From Progne subis subis (taxonomy: Eukaryota > Chordata > Aves > Passeriformes > Hirundinidae): a stretch of DNA of 64,000 nucleotides. Of the stretch, positions 61,999 through 64,000 are shown one piece after another. Made by a program: the position numbers and the translations under genes. The notes under the pieces are model-generated. The model was given only the letters and a program-made list of their open reading frames with translations. It made no database searches and had not been told where the DNA came from. Where the stretch lies: NCBI GenBank assembly GCA_022316685.1, contig JAKJHU010000034.1:1984001-2048000 (forward strand), read 5' to 3'. The number at the start of each line of letters is the position of its first letter. Position 1 is the first letter of the stretch.

Positions 61999-63336
61999 TA
62001 GAAAAACAATGACCTAAAACGGTGATTAACAGTATTGACAAAAAATACAGTTGTTTAGAATATAGATATCTTAATGAAACTAATGGTATTAATTAAAGGA
62101 AATGGATAGCCTCTGAAATAGTATTCTGAAGGGAAATAAAAATTTGATCATGGCTAGAGGAATTGCAGGTTGTCCCACACTGCTCCACTTGTTGAAGGGT
62201 AGATTTAAATACACGCTCTGGAGGCTTTTCTCTAAAATCCTCAAAAACATGTACTCGAACAGAAGTAGTATCCACGAGGAGCTGAGTTTGATGCCATGGA
62301 CTCATTTAATGGAAGGCAGTCAGCCAATGTTTAAAGGCCAGCAATCCTCAGTTACTCATCAGTGTGTCTGTATATGAGTGCTTGATTCCAGAGCAAAGAG
62401 CATTTTATTTGTCCTTTGGAAAAGGAACCTCAAATTCTCTTATGTACAGAGACCATATATAAAATTCATCCAGTCACAGTCATACTGGGCAAAGATGTCC
62501 CACCAAATCAACCTTGTTCTTCTGCTTCACTGTGATTTCTCCATTGTCATATCTGAGTTCCTAAGTAGATACAACATAACACTGAGGTTAAAAGGAGGGG
62601 TCAGTAGGGTGAAGTGACCTTCAGTCAGCAAGAAGACTGCTTCCAGACATCCTAAGCGTTCCAAGTATGTATATGCCAACTGTCAAAATTACTTTAGAAG
62701 GATTAGGAAGAGGTTGCCATTTTTAAGGAGATGAGTGGACAGGAAATAATAGGTAGCCCTCAGAAAATAGAAGTCATGTCCAAATGAAGGAGAAAAGAAA
62801 ATTTACATTAAACATGAAGCATTGTTAAAAGGGAAGCATTGATGAAAGAGGACTAAAAAGGTCCTGAAGAATAAACTGTTAAGGACTTGGAAGTATTAAA
62901 AATGTCATTTTAATACATGCTGGAAACAGGAGGTCATCAAAGAGAGATTAGATCTTGAACAATTAAAGCGCTCAAGTAAGGCAAAGCCACAGGAGTAGAA
63001 AGACACAAATTCTAGGACAGATGGAATATATGTGAAGGAATTTGCAAGCAGATCAACAAAACAGTAGTGAGACAAATTTTCAGGAACAAACACTGTTCTC
63101 CAAAGAAGTCCAAGCAAACTGAATTATGAAATTTCTGAACTTCCTACAGTAAAGCCCTGGCTGTAGAGCATAGGGCAGGTGGCTTAGCCTCAGAGAAGGT
63201 GGTGGCAGCCACTGGGACACCAAGAGAGCTCCTGGAACTGCATGCCAGTAGGTCTGATCACCACTCCAGGAAATTAGGTGTAAGCTATAGAAGATAAAGA
63301 ATTGTAGAGCCTTGGATAAGTACAATATTTATAGGT

Positions 63337-63371
63337 GAGTAATTAAAAAAAAAAAAACAAAACAAAAAACC
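63337..63371 (+). repeat. A-rich simple repeat
   Basis: A run followed by (CAAAA)-like units, ending in AAACC, in intron 3. Confidence 0.85.
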
Positions 63372-64000
63372 AGTAACCTTGTCTTAGAAAGGAATTGTGT
63401 GTCACAAACCTGTTGGAATTCTCTGAAAGAAAACTAGTATGTGACTCAGGATGGTTCAATCAACATGATGTGTCTTGTTTTCCAGAATAGTTAATTTCAG
63501 TGTTATTCATGGAGCTGGAGCACCTTAAAGGAATTAAGTGGTCAGGGAAAGAGAGGGAAGGTCCTGTCCTGGGCTATTTTGACAGTGGAGGGGAGACACC
63601 TTTATATTTCCAGCAGAACCTGTGATATGATCTATGCTGCTCAAAACTAATGACATTGAAACTAATTTTGCAAAGTTATGTGTTGGTGATGATAAAAAAA
63701 AATTAGTTAATACTAAAGGAGATGGTGAGCAGATGAAGAAGGAACTCCTGGTACTGGCAATGCAATGGCAGGCAATGCTTTGTGTTGTGTTCAAGGGGAT
63801 GAGAAGCAGATCTGGCTTTGCAAAGGGGAGCCCTGAGGCAGCTATTGCCAAACAGGAAAGAATACTTGGAGTCATGATGAATAGTTCTTGCAAAATGTCG
63901 GTTTTGTGATGGCACTCGTCACAAGAAGGAATAAAATATTAATAATTGTTAATAATTGTTATAAAAGGAAAAGAGGACAAAATGTCATGCATGCTTTTGG

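Larger units (their letters stand above)
35426..64000 (+). other. HMGA2: HMGA2 intron 3 (5' part, runs off the window)
   Basis: From donor GTAGGT to the right edge is 28.6 kb with no match to exon 4. That exon would encode a short WPQQVVQKKPAQ-type linker following Trp83. Intron 3 is also by far the longest intron in mammalian HMGA2. It carries most of the interspersed repeats in the window: CR1 tails at 39.7, 42.8 and 44.6 kb, a tRNA-derived SINE at 40.4 kb, MIR/L3-like remnants at 42.5 and 43.5 kb, and simple repeats. Confidence 0.85.

Noticed and set aside
35426..64000. Search for HMGA2 exon 4
   Set aside because: No sequence encoding the PQQVVQKKPAQ-type linker after an AG acceptor was found by eye. 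Near hits such as GAAGCCTGGGAAG at about 44140 do not continue the frame.
35426..64000. Intronic microRNA related to the miR-763 reported at the mammalian Hmga2 locus
   Set aside because: No CCAGCTGGG-type mature sequence was seen on either strand in the visible intron.
1..64000. CRISPR arrays, operons, phage or plasmid features
   Set aside because: The window is vertebrate: spliced HMGA2 exons, CpG islands and CR1 repeats. No regularly spaced direct repeats were seen.

Overview
This is a window of vertebrate nuclear DNA, almost certainly from a bird and probably a songbird. It carries the 5' half of HMGA2 on the + strand. HMGA2 is a small chromatin protein that binds AT-rich DNA through AT-hooks. 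Three coding exons can be read directly: 25037-25147, 27790-27876 and 35375-35425. They have consensus GT/AG boundaries, all in phase 0, and join into 83 residues with three AT-hooks. The acidic C-terminal tail (exons 4-5 in known HMGA2 genes) was not found, so it presumably lies beyond the right edge. Bird origin rests on CR1 retroposon tails. Passerine origin rests on a degenerate tRNA-Ile-derived SINE with a CR1-like tail that resembles zebra-finch TguSINE1.

Layout. 1-23.3 kb is AT-rich upstream DNA with no recognisable gene. It contains a probable solo LTR near 14.3-14.5 kb and an isolated CpG-rich patch with a YY1-type motif at 16.14-16.64 kb. 23.5-25.04 kb is the HMGA2 promoter and 5' leader: a dense CpG island, a TTTAAA box, two CACGTG E-boxes, a 43-base T run, a 16-base C run, an ACC/CTC triplet tract and three short upstream ORFs. 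25.04-25.15 kb is coding exon 1. 25.15-27.79 kb is intron 1, CpG-rich in its first 1.4 kb and ending that section with a 53-base T run. 27.88-35.37 kb is intron 2. From 35.43 kb to the right edge (28.6 kb) is intron 3, still open, holding most of the recognisable interspersed repeats: CR1 tails, the SINE and ancient MIR/L3-like remnants.

The window is essentially one gene with its regulatory surroundings. Exons 1, 2 and 3 each carry one AT-hook. The long third intron then separates this DNA-binding module from the acidic tail. I saw no second protein-coding gene, tRNA, rRNA or CRISPR array, and no convincing new protein system. The more interesting leads are regulatory or structural: the leader uORFs and homopolymers, the orphan CpG patch, a 60-nt near-palindromic hairpin in intron 3, and the lineage-marking SINE. 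All family identifications are from memory of consensus sequences; no alignment was run.
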